DNA from: a virus | Reading direction: 5' to 3' (one strand) | IMG/VR virus record: IMGVR_UViG_3300043313_001510 | Span: 1 to 55,963 of that record | DNA: 55,963 nt | Part shown: positions 40,955 to 49,771 of the stretch, piece by piece | Numbering within the stretch: the stretch's first letter is position 1 | Layout: the number at the start of each line of letters is the position of its first letter | Program-made: the position numbers and the translations under genes | Notes under the pieces: generated by a model | The model's input: only the letters and a program-made list of their open reading frames with translations | What the model was told of the DNA's origin: nothing | Database searches by the model: none

Positions 40955-41507
40955 CGCGACTCGGCACCCACTCCTGCCCGAACTGCGTCGAGCCACGCGA
41001 GCGCATGCGCTCGGGCATGCCGGCACGATCAGCGAGCCGCGCCACTTCCTCGTCGTCCATGCCAAGGCGTGACTGCATATCCTTCACGCTCACGCCCTCG
41101 GCCAGCATCGTGCGTACGATCTCGGCCATGGGTACCACACCGTGCACACCGCGCGCACGGTTATGCCGGATGGTGCTCATGCGCCTGTGCACGGGGTCCA
41201 CGTCCACGGTGACGGTGGGCACCAGCCCGCCGTATAGCGCGTGCACGCGGGGATCACTCGACACCATGCAGCGGTGGAAGCCGTCGACAATCGTGCGGTC
41301 CGGCAGCACGACGATGGGCTGCGTGAAGCCATCCTCGACGATGCTCACAATGAGCAGTTCCAACTCCACCGGTGCCACGCAGTTCGGGTTGTAGTCGTTG
41401 GCCTTCAGCGTGCTGACCGGCACCCACTTGATCGTCGACACCGGCGCGCGGCTGACCCGTGAGTGGAGCGCCGGATCGATGCTGCCCTCGATCTCCGTCT
41501 GCATCAT
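40947..41507 (-). CDS. IbrB-like ParB-domain protein, 186 aa
   Basis: ATG 41507 (or 41504) with SD-like GACGAGGG. WVPVSTLKANDYNPNCVAPVELELLIVSI, then DGFTQPIVVLPDRTIVDGFHRC with the ParB-type phosphate motif, resembles IbrB, the ParB-like partner of the PAPS-reductase-like IbrA known from an E. coli prophage as regulators of immunoglobulin-binding genes. The C-terminus holds a helical HTH-like VKDMQSRLGMDDEEVARLADRA. An IbrA-like gene lies 1.2 kb away at 42751-43953. Confidence 0.82.
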   Translation of the reverse strand: MMQTEIEGSIDPALHSRVSRAPVSTIKWVPVSTLKANDYNPNCVAPVELELLIVSIVEDGFTQPIVVLPDRTIVDGFHRCMVSSDPRVHALYGGLVPTVTVDVDPVHRRMSTIRHNRARGVHGVVPMAEIVRTMLAEGVSVKDMQSRLGMDDEEVARLADRAGMPERMRSRGSTQFGQEWVPSRDA

Positions 41508-41609
41508 GCCCTCGTCCCTGCATCTGCATCTGCACCGATAGCGCCATCGCACGCCAGATGGCCATCACGCGCGCGCGCCTCGCGGCACAGCCCGCGCACT
41601 CGCGCACGC

Positions 41610-41807
41610 CTACCGCACGCGGAACATCGGCACGCTGATACCGCCGAACAGCAGCGACAGCAGCATGATGATCGCGATGATCGCCACGATGGCGCGTGCG
41701 ACAGCACGGAACGGCGCGAATCCGGGGATCTGATCGATGGCCCACAGGACCAGCCACAGGATCAGACCGATGACGAGCAGCGTGACGAGCAGGCTGATGA
41801 TGTCCAT
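41610..41807 (-). CDS. Small two-TM membrane protein, 65 aa
   Basis: SD GGGAGATCGGGA precedes ATG 41807. IISLLVTLLVIGLILWLVLWAI and VARAIVAIIAIIMLLSLLFGG are two hydrophobic helices around IDQIPGFAPF. Reminiscent of short proteins annotated as Thivi_2564-like; possibly holin-like. 41508-41609 contains nothing recognisable. Confidence 0.7.
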   Translation of the reverse strand: MDIISLLVTLLVIGLILWLVLWAIDQIPGFAPFRAVARAIVAIIAIIMLLSLLFGGISVPMFRVR

Positions 41808-41853
41808 GGTCCCGATCTCCCGAAGTCGCGCCGTGATCAACGCGACGATGATG

Positions 41854-42714
41854 CTACTTGGGTTGTGCCTGCGGCGGGATCCAGACCACGACCGGTGCCG
41901 TGCCGCGACCGCCCCATGCGATGGCCGGCTTCGATCCCTGCGCCACGCCCGGCGGCAACTGCACCGGCTTGTTGGTGGGCATCGGGATGATCAGCACGGA
42001 CCCCTCGGGCAATCCACCGCTGCCCGCATTCGGCGGCAGTGGCTGCGTCGATGGGCCGCCCGGCTGACCGGGGAGACCCTGCGACGGATGCCCACCTTGA
42101 CCGGGCAGACCTTGATCCGGCCGCGCGGGTGCACCCGGCAGACCTTGCGACGGATACGTCGGCGAGCCGGGGAGACCCTGCGACGGGTGACCGCCGCCGC
42201 CCGGCAGACCTTGATCGGGTCGCGTCGGCATGCCGCCACCGAAGCCCGGCAGCGTCGGCAGTTGACCGATGCCCGGCAGGCCGTTGATCGGATGCGACGG
42301 CACCAGCGGCGGCAGGCCGGGCGTGGGTGGCAGTCCCTGATCCGGCAGGCCGGGCGGGTACACGATGGGATGGTCGGGGTAGCCGCCGCCGGGGATGTAG
42401 ATCGGCTTCTCGGGCAGGTCCGGTCCACCCGCGCCGGGTGGGATCACGATGGGATGCGAAGGGCGGCCGCCGGAGCCGGGCAGTCCCTGATCGGGGTGCC
42501 CACCCTGACCGGGGAGACCTTGCGACGGATGCCCGCCGCCACCGGGGAGACCTTGCGACGGATAATTGCCGCCGCCGGGCAGTCCTTGATCGGGGTGCCC
42601 ATAGCCGGGCAGTCCTTGGTCGGGACGACCGCCATAGCCGGGCGGCAATCCTTGATCGGGGTGACCTCCACCGAATACATCGGCGGGGACGAGCCATACG
42701 AGTTGCGGTCGCAT
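41854..42714 (-). CDS. Collagen-like Gly/Pro repeat protein, 286 aa
   Basis: About a dozen imperfect repeats of (H/R)P(D/S)QGLPG with GGG spacers (e.g. GGGGHPSQGLPG, GQGGHPDQGLPG), then a compact C-terminal segment (SGGLPEGSVLIIPMPTNKPV). No signal peptide is obvious. Similar proteins are found next to ibrA-type genes in my recollection, without known function. Possibly virion-bound or extracellular. Confidence 0.7.
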   Translation of the reverse strand: MRPQLVWLVPADVFGGGHPDQGLPPGYGGRPDQGLPGYGHPDQGLPGGGNYPSQGLPGGGGHPSQGLPGQGGHPDQGLPGSGGRPSHPIVIPPGAGGPDLPEKPIYIPGGGYPDHPIVYPPGLPDQGLPPTPGLPPLVPSHPINGLPGIGQLPTLPGFGGGMPTRPDQGLPGGGGHPSQGLPGSPTYPSQGLPGAPARPDQGLPGQGGHPSQGLPGQPGGPSTQPLPPNAGSGGLPEGSVLIIPMPTNKPVQLPPGVAQGSKPAIAWGGRGTAPVVVWIPPQAQPK

Positions 42715-42750
42715 GCAGGAATCTCCAGAGGGAAGGTTGATCGAATCGAG

Positions 42751-43953
42751 TCAGTAACGAGTCCCGACATCTGCGCCAAGTTGCGCAAGGGTCTCGGCCG
42801 GATTCTCACCGCGCTTGATCGCCATGTCCATCGCTTTCATGCGCAGGTTCTGCGCCTTGCGTCCCTTGGTGTCGCCGCGATTCGCCATCATGCTGATGAA
42901 CTTCCACGACACCGCGGTGTGCGGATCGGGTGTCGCATCGGGGATCGGCGAGTTGGTTTTCTGCGCGTGCTGCGACATCACGTTGTCGATGGCTGCGGCA
43001 ATTTTGCCCCTCATGGGTTGCGGCCACAGCTTGAGCAGTTGGAACGTCCACTCGCGATAGGTGAGACCGGGCGGCGGCTTCGTTTCGCCGAACGAGAACA
43101 GTTCGGTCTTGGCATAGCGCGCGCCGGTCGCCACGCCGTGGCATCGCTTCGACATCTTCGCCCACATCTCCGGCGCGATCATCTGGTACAGATGCAGCCC
43201 GGCGAGCGGTTCCTCGCCGAACGGTGGGCACACGCGCTGCTGATGCACCGACACGCCGGCCATATCGAACAGGTCGTACGTGCGGTTGTAGTCGTAGCCG
43301 TGCAACTGCGGGAAGAACCACACGTCGAGCGAGGTCCAATCGTAGATCGGGTAGGCGAGCGACACGTGACCGGCAATCGTGCCTTGCATGAGCCAGTTCT
43401 CATGCTCGCGATGCGACACCGACATCCGCCGACGCGGCGACTCCTGCGCGCGCAGCCCGAGAATCTGCGCCTGCGTTTCGCGCGGCGAATTCGGCTTCAG
43501 CGAGTACGGTCCGAGATCGGGCATCGGCGAGAACTTGGATGGCGCATCGCTGCGCAGCATCTCGGTCAGCGCGCACTCCGGCAGCGGAGCGCACCACAGA
43601 TGCCGTTCGTCGGGATGCCACGGATGCCAATACGGCTGCGTGCGCGACGACGCATTGCGATGCTGCACCGGGATGCAGTACCAGATCAGCTTGACATCGG
43701 GGTTCTGCTGGACGCGACGCACATACTCGATGGTCGTCGGATAGATCGCTTCCTCGTCGTAGAACACCGCCTCGACCGGCAGGCGGCCGTGCGCGCGCGC
43801 GGCTTCGATGGCAAGGTGCAGGCAGACGGTCGAATCCTTGCCGCCGGAGAACATCACCGACACGCGGTCGAATCGGCGATAGAGCGCATCGACGCGCTCG
43901 CGCGCGGCGGTCAGTACATCGCGGTCGGTTGGCTTGCCTCGCAGTGCCCTCAT
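42751..43953 (-). CDS. IbrA-like PAPS reductase/FAD synthetase-family protein, 400 aa
   Basis: PP-loop SVMFSGGKDSTVCLHLAI at about 31-48, EAVFYDEEAIYPTTIEYVRRV, WCAPLPECALTEML, and a C-terminal domain (about 280-400) like DUF3440 found in IbrA. Such ATP-pyrophosphatase-fold enzymes adenylylate or handle activated sulphur species. ATGA overlap with the next PAPS-reductase-like gene makes them a pair. Confidence 0.85.
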   Translation of the reverse strand: MRALRGKPTDRDVLTAARERVDALYRRFDRVSVMFSGGKDSTVCLHLAIEAARAHGRLPVEAVFYDEEAIYPTTIEYVRRVQQNPDVKLIWYCIPVQHRNASSRTQPYWHPWHPDERHLWCAPLPECALTEMLRSDAPSKFSPMPDLGPYSLKPNSPRETQAQILGLRAQESPRRRMSVSHREHENWLMQGTIAGHVSLAYPIYDWTSLDVWFFPQLHGYDYNRTYDLFDMAGVSVHQQRVCPPFGEEPLAGLHLYQMIAPEMWAKMSKRCHGVATGARYAKTELFSFGETKPPPGLTYREWTFQLLKLWPQPMRGKIAAAIDNVMSQHAQKTNSPIPDATPDPHTAVSWKFISMMANRGDTKGRKAQNLRMKAMDMAIKRGENPAETLAQLGADVGTRY

Positions 43954-44684
43954 GCGGCCATCCCTTCCATCTGCGCCAGCACCTCGGCCGCGCCGCGAAT
44001 GTCGTACGGTGCCGCATCGCGCAGCACCTTCATCTCGATGCTCGCGACCACGCGCCAGTTCTCATGCATGTTGGCCGAACGGCGGAACGACGGCCACGGT
44101 GAATTGCCCCACACCTGTCCGAGCGGCGTCGTGTAGACCCATGGCATCGGAATACGGTGCTGATGCAGGAAGCCCCACACGTGGCCATCGCGCCAGTTGT
44201 AGATCGGATGGCACATCAGTACGTTGCCCTTCCGATAGATCGGTGCCTTGACGTTGTTGCCGTCCTGCTTGCGCCCGGTGATGATGACCTCGGCGTGCTG
44301 ATGCGCGGCGTGCACTTCCATCGTCTTGCGTTGGCGCGCCTCGCACATCAGGTTGGTCGCCGCGGTGTCGCCGAACGGGAAGCACAGGCGTTGATGCTTC
44401 GCCAGCCAGTCCATGCCGAGCCTGTCGTAGTAGCGCACGTGCACGCCGAGCGACGTGGCCATCGCGCGAATGTCGGCCTTCTGCGCGTCGAAGTAGAACG
44501 ACTCGTCGCAGCAGCCATCGACGATGCCGAGATCGCGCGCGAGCAGTCCCGCGACGAGTCCGTCCTTGCCGCCGGACCAGCCGACCACGGCACCACGGCC
44601 CATGGTCAGCGCCTCGCGGATGACGTTGCGTGCGCGCTCGACCATCTCGTCGGAGACCGGCAGCGCAGCGAACGTCTTGATCAC
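43950..44684 (-). CDS. Second PAPS-reductase-like protein, 244 aa (GTG start)
   Basis: GTGA overlap with the cupin-like gene. PP-loop GWSGGKDGLVAGLLARD, then DAQKADIRAMATSLGVHVRYYDRL, ITGRKQDGNNVKAPIYRKGNV and PIYNWRDGHVWGFLHQHRIP follow the 3'-phosphoadenylylsulfate reductase fold. Lacks the DUF3440 domain of the larger paralogue. It may act with it as a heteromer on a sulphur- or nucleotide-containing substrate. Confidence 0.8.
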   Translation of the reverse strand: MIKTFAALPVSDEMVERARNVIREALTMGRGAVVGWSGGKDGLVAGLLARDLGIVDGCCDESFYFDAQKADIRAMATSLGVHVRYYDRLGMDWLAKHQRLCFPFGDTAATNLMCEARQRKTMEVHAAHQHAEVIITGRKQDGNNVKAPIYRKGNVLMCHPIYNWRDGHVWGFLHQHRIPMPWVYTTPLGQVWGNSPWPSFRRSANMHENWRVVASIEMKVLRDAAPYDIRGAAEVLAQMEGMAA

Positions 44685-45439
44685 GTGCGCGTGCCGAACT
44701 CGTACTCGACACCGACATCCGAGCGCGTGCGGATCGCGTCGAGGTTGCGCGCCGACGTGCCATCGACCAGCGTGCGATTGAGCATCGGATGATCCTCGTC
44801 GGTCGGCCCGAAATCCGAATCGGGATGGAACGCGATCACGCGCATCTCGGTCTTGTACGGCGTCTGGAACTTGTGCGGGCCATCGGTGTGGATGCAGAAC
44901 AGCATGCCCGGCACGAGATCGATCTCGCGCTTGTCGGCCACGCAGCGACCGCGTCCCGATGCGACCATGCCGACACGTGCGCTCGGATGCGTGTGCATGG
45001 TCTGGTCGATGCCGGGCGGGAACTGCAACAGGTTGAGGCACGGCTCGCCGCGCCGCTGTGGCCCGATCAGCAGCGAGTCGGTGCAGCCGTCGATGTAGCG
45101 CAGGCGGCCCTTGGTCTCGACCGGCCCGCCGACGTGCAGCACGCCGCGATACTTGCGCCGGATCGCGATCATGCCCTCGCAGTCCTCCATCATGCCCTGC
45201 ACGCTGACCGGGCCGGGTGACGAGAAGTACATACCCGGCAGCAGCATCATGGTCGGACCCTCGCGCACGGTGAGCAGCGCGCACCCCTTGTGCACATAGC
45301 CGTACATCGTGTCATCGTCATCGGGCACCAGTCGCGTGCCGCGGTCGACCCACGATGCGATGTCGGTCGCGTACTTGCGGTCGACGTGATGCACGTCGAG
45401 GTTCGCCAGCGGGTAGGACGAGAATGCGACCTTGTTCAT
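44681..45439 (-). CDS. Cupin-like protein, 252 aa
   Basis: An N-terminal beta-sandwich region (MYGYVHKGCALLTVREGPTMMLLPGMYF) and a C-terminal cupin motif (MHTHPSARVGMVASGRGRC, then GMLFCIHTDGPHKF) with metal-binding His pairs. Double-cupin enzymes often act on small polar molecules. Genes on both sides overlap by 4 nt, so it is an integral part of the ParB/PAPS operon. Substrate unknown. Confidence 0.72.
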   Translation of the reverse strand: MNKVAFSSYPLANLDVHHVDRKYATDIASWVDRGTRLVPDDDDTMYGYVHKGCALLTVREGPTMMLLPGMYFSSPGPVSVQGMMEDCEGMIAIRRKYRGVLHVGGPVETKGRLRYIDGCTDSLLIGPQRRGEPCLNLLQFPPGIDQTMHTHPSARVGMVASGRGRCVADKREIDLVPGMLFCIHTDGPHKFQTPYKTEMRVIAFHPDSDFGPTDEDHPMLNRTLVDGTSARNLDAIRTRSDVGVEYEFGTRT

Positions 45440-46101
45440 GTTAGCGCCCCAATAAAATCCAGCATGGCGGCCAGAGCATCACCAGAATTCGCGGCCCCGA
45501 ATTGCGCGCGCGCCTTGACGAGCGCGTCGTACACGACCTGTCGATCAATCGCAGGTATGACGACCGCCAGCCGGACAGTCCGCTCGGACGGCTGATCGTC
45601 ACGCGGCGAGTCGAACGACGCGGATTGCTCCGGTTCAACTTCGTGCATGCCCTGCAATTGGCTGCGCGCGACATCTTCATCCAGCCGCAGCATATCCAGT
45701 GCAGAGAAGCCGAGCAAGGCAGGATCGAATCCCTCGCCCGACAGGTCGGACAATTCCGCGGTGAGCAGTGCGGGGTCGAACATGGACAGCGACGCGAGTC
45801 GGTTGTCGGCGATCCGATACGCGCGCTGCTCGACCTCCGACATCCCGTCGATGCGGACCACCGGGACGTGGCCGCGCGGCAGGTGCGGGATCTCGCCGCC
45901 CTCTGCGTAAATCCGCGCAGCCGCTTCCAGCCGCCCATGACCGGCAAGAATGCCGAGTTGCGGCGTGACGAGGATCGGCTGCGGGAATCCGAACTCGCGC
46001 ATCGAGTCGACCAGCCGGTCGATCTGCTCGGGCGGGTGCACGCGCGGGTTGTCGGCCGCCGGCCGCACCGTCGCGAGCGCCACATGCTCCACGCGGCTCA
46101 T
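45436..46101 (-). CDS. Stand-alone ParB/Srx-domain protein, 221 aa
   Basis: 'NPRVHPPEQIDRLVDSMREFGFPQPILVTP' and 'AGHGRLEAAARIYAEGG', then EQRAYRIADNRLASLS, match the ParB N-domain fused to methyltransferases elsewhere, here without any methylase. The C-terminal 60 residues (AVVIPAIDRQVVYDALVKAR, NSGDALAAML) are a separate helical module. Paralogue of the next gene. Confidence 0.82.
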   Translation of the reverse strand: MSRVEHVALATVRPAADNPRVHPPEQIDRLVDSMREFGFPQPILVTPQLGILAGHGRLEAAARIYAEGGEIPHLPRGHVPVVRIDGMSEVEQRAYRIADNRLASLSMFDPALLTAELSDLSGEGFDPALLGFSALDMLRLDEDVARSQLQGMHEVEPEQSASFDSPRDDQPSERTVRLAVVIPAIDRQVVYDALVKARAQFGAANSGDALAAMLDFIGALT

Positions 46102-46781
46102 GCGTCGAGCGTGAAGCGACGGCAGGCACCGACCAGCGCCTGACCCGGCGACGCCGCGCCGGTGCGCTCCTGAAGCCGCGTGAGGTGCGCCAGCACGCCA
46201 TCGCGCTGCGCGGGCGTGACGAGACAGGAGAACGTGAGCAGCGTGTACGGGTCCGGCCCGTTGACGATGGGCGGCCCGAACTCCACGTCGTCGCCGGGGC
46301 CGCCGGGCATCGGCTGCTCCTGCGTCAGCACGCGCAGTTCCTCGTCGTCGAAGCCCAGCGCCTCGGCTTCGAATCCGGCGGCGGTCAACTCGCGCAGCGC
46401 GGTCATCAGCGCGACATCGTCGAAGTGCGACAGCGCCGCCAGCTTGTTGTCGGCGATCCGGTAGGCGCGGATCTGCGCGGGCGTCAGATGCTCGACGGAG
46501 ATAACCGGCACCTCGCCGCGTGCCACGCGCGGTATGTCGACGCCTGCGTCCCAGAGCGACTGCGCCGCAGCGATGCGCCCGTGCCCCGCGATCACGACGC
46601 AGTCGGCATCGACCAGCACCGGCGCGACGAAGCCGAAGCGCCGCAGCGAATCGGCCAGCCGCAGCAACTGCTCGGGCGGATGGCGGGTCGGGTTGCCCCG
46701 GTAGAGGGTCAGGTCGGAGACAGGCAGCAGCACCGGCGGGAGTAGAACACGGCGCGCACCGGTGCGCAACGGAACGCGCAT
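46098..46781 (-). CDS. Stand-alone ParB/Srx-domain protein, 227 aa
   Basis: ATG 46781 is preferred (ParB homology begins about 18 residues later); an upstream GTG at 46961 would add 60 atypical residues. NPTRHPPEQLLRLADSLRRFGF, IAGHGRIAAAQSLWDAG, RAYRIADNKLAALSHFD; the C-terminus (LVTPAQRDGVLAHLTRLQER, ASPGQALVGAC) parallels the downstream paralogue. First gene of the ParB/cupin/PAPS operon. Confidence 0.82.
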   Translation of the reverse strand: MRVPLRTGARRVLLPPVLLPVSDLTLYRGNPTRHPPEQLLRLADSLRRFGFVAPVLVDADCVVIAGHGRIAAAQSLWDAGVDIPRVARGEVPVISVEHLTPAQIRAYRIADNKLAALSHFDDVALMTALRELTAAGFEAEALGFDDEELRVLTQEQPMPGGPGDDVEFGPPIVNGPDPYTLLTFSCLVTPAQRDGVLAHLTRLQERTGAASPGQALVGACRRFTLDA

Positions 46782-47135
46782 GACCGGCGCATGACCCGCG
46801 TAGGCGTCTGGCACTTGCCACCCCTTGCGCGGCACTTGCCATGGACTTGTCGCGTTTCCGGTGGATTCGGCGACGGAAACATCACCGGCAGGAAGCGTCA
46901 ACTCGTGCCAACTGGTACGTCCTCCATCACCGGCAAAATTACCGCGTCGGCCATGCACCACTCGAATCGTGAACGATGTGATGCATCACATGGGTCACTT
47001 CGAACACCCTACCTGCGCCTGTGCGGGCGCACCTATTTATAAAAGTATCATTCACATGGTTCACATGGTTCACATCCTTGATCTACAACGAGAATTTGCA
47101 TGAACCATCGTGAGCCATGTGAACCACGCAGGGCA
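46782..47135. promoter_or_regulatory. Regulatory region with TTCACATGG repeats
   Basis: A 354-bp gap without a supported gene. TTCACATGG occurs at 47051 and 47060, TTCACATCC at 47069, and inverted CATGTGAACC at 47116; the 12-bp palindrome GTGATGCATCAC lies near 46978-46989. An A/T-rich box (on the minus strand TTTATAAAT, near 47034-47042) could be the -10 of the leftward ParB/PAPS operon, so the repeats may be its operators. A weak CCGGCA hairpin lies at about 46930. Confidence 0.6.
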
Positions 47136-49220
47136 TTATTCGCGCTCCCAATAATTCCCATCCCGCCCGTGACGCCTCACCCAGCCCAATTGCCGCAGCA
47201 GCCCGGCAATTCGCCGCGCGACGCCGGAACTCTGCCGCTCGACCGGGATATTCAGCGGGCGGTCCATCAGCTTGTGCACGTGCGCGACCGCCTCGCCCAT
47301 CAGATGATCGTGCAGGGCATCTGCCCACGGATCCTCGACCATCCGCCCCGCCTGTTCCTCGGCCATCCGCGCCGGCAACTCCCACCAGCGCGCATCGTCG
47401 CCGCCCGCGCGGAACGCCACGACCGCCTCGGCGAATAGCTGATCGCGCACCTCGGCCAGCCCATCGGTGTCGATCATCCCGCAGCGAACCGGCCAGAATC
47501 GGCGGTTGCCCGTGGCATCGGTCAGGTACGAATCGTCGTTCGACGTGCCGACCAGCACGCAGCGCCGCGGCCGCCGCTCGACCGTGCGCCCGTACGATGG
47601 CCGGAACACGTCGACGGTCTCGGACAGGATCGACTTGATCGCATTCAGGTCGGACCGCGCGAACGATGCCAACTCGGCGACCTCGATGCACATGTTGCCC
47701 TGCAATTGCTGGCGGAAGTCCTTGGTGTTGAAGTCATGCTCCCACGACGCGACGTACGGATCGCCGAACAGCGTGCGCAGCGCCGTCGATTTGCGCGTGC
47801 CCTGCGCGCCCTCCAGCACGACCATCGCGTCGAACTTCGCGCCGGGGTTGAACTGCCGCGCGACCGCGGCGACCATCAGCTTGCGGAAGATCAGCCGCTC
47901 CAGTTGATCCTCGCCGACGCGCACGCCGAAGAAATCCTCGGCCATGCTGTTCAGGCGCTCGACGCCATCCCAGCGCAGTCGCGCCAGCCACTCGGTCCAT
48001 GGGTCGTACGGGTTGTCGTGCGCCAGTCCGACCATCGCCTTGAACATCGTCGCGTCGCGGAAGTTCTGCCCGCCACTGATGCCGCCGACCATGCGCGTGA
48101 GCCGGATCGAATCGACCTCGGACAGCGGGTGCCGGTGATTCATCGGCAGCTTGGTCGACAGGTCGAGCCACAGTCGCCCGTTGAGCGTAGCGCGCGCGAT
48201 CTGCGTGCAGTTGTAGAGCGAATTCGGATACGCGCCGTTGCGATGCTCCAGCACGCCGTCGAATGACGTGAGTCGCATCTCGGGCGAGTCCAGCACGGCC
48301 TGCGGCACCAGCACGCCGGTCATGAATCGCTCGCCGCGGTCGACCACCTCGGCGATCCGTTGCAACTCGGCGACGACCTCGGGCGGCGGATCAGCCGGCA
48401 GGACCGGCACGACCGGGGCGGCCCCGTAGTCGACGCTCGGCGTGTACTGCCCGGCCGACCGGGCGATGGTTCGCACCTCGTCCTCGGGCAGCGGCGGGAC
48501 GCAGCGCGCCGCGTTTTCCGCCAATAGGGCCGCCAAAATGCCCTCTGGTGACACGCTGCGCCGCCGGAGCGCCGACCCTAGCGAGAACAGCCCGCGATTG
48601 CGCCCACCCTCGGCCAGCGCCCCCGCCACCGGGGCGGCGTCGGCGGCCGCAGGCGGCGGCCTGACGCTCGGGACGACCGCGGACGCATCCAGACCCGGCA
48701 ACTCGTCCACGCACGCGCCGCGGGCCTCATACGCGGCGTACGGGGCACTCGCGACCCGCCCCCAGAAGTAGGTCTGCGCCGGGACGAACGACTCGGCCGC
48801 CAGCACGCCGCCCAGCGCGCCGTTGATCCGGCCCAGCAGCGCCAGCCGGGCGGCGGGTGGAGCCTCGGCGGCCAGCGGAGCCAGCACGCGCCAGCGGGGC
48901 GCGACCGCGCTGTGCGACGGCGTGGTGTAGACGAGCGCGGCCAGCCCGGCCATCGCGAGCAGTGCGATCGCATCCTCGGGATGGACCCGCCCGGCATCGT
49001 AGTCGCCCTCGACGCCGGACAACGCGATCATGTTGTCCTCATTGCGCAGGAAGCCGCGCAGTGAGCGCGCACTCCCGAACGCCGCCAACTTGATCAGCGG
49101 CATGACCTGCTTCGATGGGTAGGCGCGTGGCTCGCGCGCGCGCGCGACGATCTCGTCCCATGAACGCTCGGACGCGAGTGCGTCGCGGTCGCCGATGGAG
49201 CGGAAGAATGTGATCCGCAT
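47136..49220 (-). CDS. VirE/D5-like primase-helicase, 694 aa
   Basis: ATG 49220. N-terminal 350 residues contain a primase-polymerase-like region ('LAALVYTTPSHSAVAPRWRVLAPL'), then a PriCT-like helical stretch, and a superfamily III ATPase: Walker A EGAQGTRKST (about 468-477), Walker B MCIEVAELAS (about 510), sensor LVGTSNDDSYL and arginine-rich TGNRRFWPV. It likely primes and unwinds DNA at phage replication. Follows an SSB-like gene. Confidence 0.87.
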   Translation of the reverse strand: MRITFFRSIGDRDALASERSWDEIVARAREPRAYPSKQVMPLIKLAAFGSARSLRGFLRNEDNMIALSGVEGDYDAGRVHPEDAIALLAMAGLAALVYTTPSHSAVAPRWRVLAPLAAEAPPAARLALLGRINGALGGVLAAESFVPAQTYFWGRVASAPYAAYEARGACVDELPGLDASAVVPSVRPPPAAADAAPVAGALAEGGRNRGLFSLGSALRRRSVSPEGILAALLAENAARCVPPLPEDEVRTIARSAGQYTPSVDYGAAPVVPVLPADPPPEVVAELQRIAEVVDRGERFMTGVLVPQAVLDSPEMRLTSFDGVLEHRNGAYPNSLYNCTQIARATLNGRLWLDLSTKLPMNHRHPLSEVDSIRLTRMVGGISGGQNFRDATMFKAMVGLAHDNPYDPWTEWLARLRWDGVERLNSMAEDFFGVRVGEDQLERLIFRKLMVAAVARQFNPGAKFDAMVVLEGAQGTRKSTALRTLFGDPYVASWEHDFNTKDFRQQLQGNMCIEVAELASFARSDLNAIKSILSETVDVFRPSYGRTVERRPRRCVLVGTSNDDSYLTDATGNRRFWPVRCGMIDTDGLAEVRDQLFAEAVVAFRAGGDDARWWELPARMAEEQAGRMVEDPWADALHDHLMGEAVAHVHKLMDRPLNIPVERQSSGVARRIAGLLRQLGWVRRHGRDGNYWERE

Positions 49221-49293
49221 GAGCGGTTCCTCGTTACTGCGTGGATGGACCTGCGACCGCCACCGTTGCGGTGGCGGTGGACATCCCGAACGA

Positions 49294-49617
49294 TCAGAAC
49301 GGAATATCTTCGTCAGCGGCCGCGCCTGCGGTCGCGGGTGCAGCGGAGCGCGCCGCGCTCGTCGCGGCGGCGGGTCGAGCAGGACGGCTGTCGCCGTTGT
49401 CCTCCCGCGGATCGAACAGCGACAGCATGATCTTGTCGGCACCGGGTTTGAATGGCACGCCGGCCGGATTGAAGTGGCGCTCCAGCAGGATGAACACGTG
49501 GCCGTCGTCGCCCTTCATCGCGACGCCGACGTTCGCATAACGATTCTTCGTTGCACCGGATGCATCTTCATACGTGCCCGTGACGACAGCGACATCCTTG
49601 ACCTTGCGGAAGGGCAT
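49294..49617 (-). CDS. SSB-like single-stranded DNA-binding protein, 107 aa
   Basis: SD GAGGAAT before ATG 49617. An OB-fold-like N-terminus (MPFRKVKDVAVVTGTYEDAS...YANVGVAMKGDDGHVFILLERHFNP), an Ala/Arg-rich linker and the acidic tip ending DEDIPF, the hallmark partner-binding tail of SSB proteins. Shorter than bacterial SSB. Transcribed from the promoter at 49665-49693 and followed by the primase-helicase gene. Confidence 0.8.
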   Translation of the reverse strand: MPFRKVKDVAVVTGTYEDASGATKNRYANVGVAMKGDDGHVFILLERHFNPAGVPFKPGADKIMLSLFDPREDNGDSRPARPAAATSAARSAAPATAGAAADEDIPF

Positions 49618-49664
49618 TGATTCCTCGCGAGAAAGTTGGCGCGCACGCTTGCGCACCATCCCCG

Positions 49665-49693
49665 ACAATAAGCCGGGCCGACGGGTGGCGCAA
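49665..49693 (-). promoter_or_regulatory. Promoter for SSB/primase-helicase operon
   Basis: Minus strand TTGCGC, 17-bp spacer, TATTGT, 48 nt before ATG 49617. The spacer has no full dyad, but an extra TTGCGC half-site lies 7 nt upstream, so it may be a weaker relative of the family. Confidence 0.6.
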
Positions 49694-49771
49694 GGCGCAA
49701 TCGATGCACAAACGCCGCACACGATATGCACAGCGTTGTGCACAGGCAGGAAGCGTCGCGCGAAGCGAGCG

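Noticed and set aside
42060-42670. Regularly repeated DNA resembling a CRISPR-like array
   Set aside because: The repeats encode QGLPG units in one open frame and spacers are not unique or of constant length.
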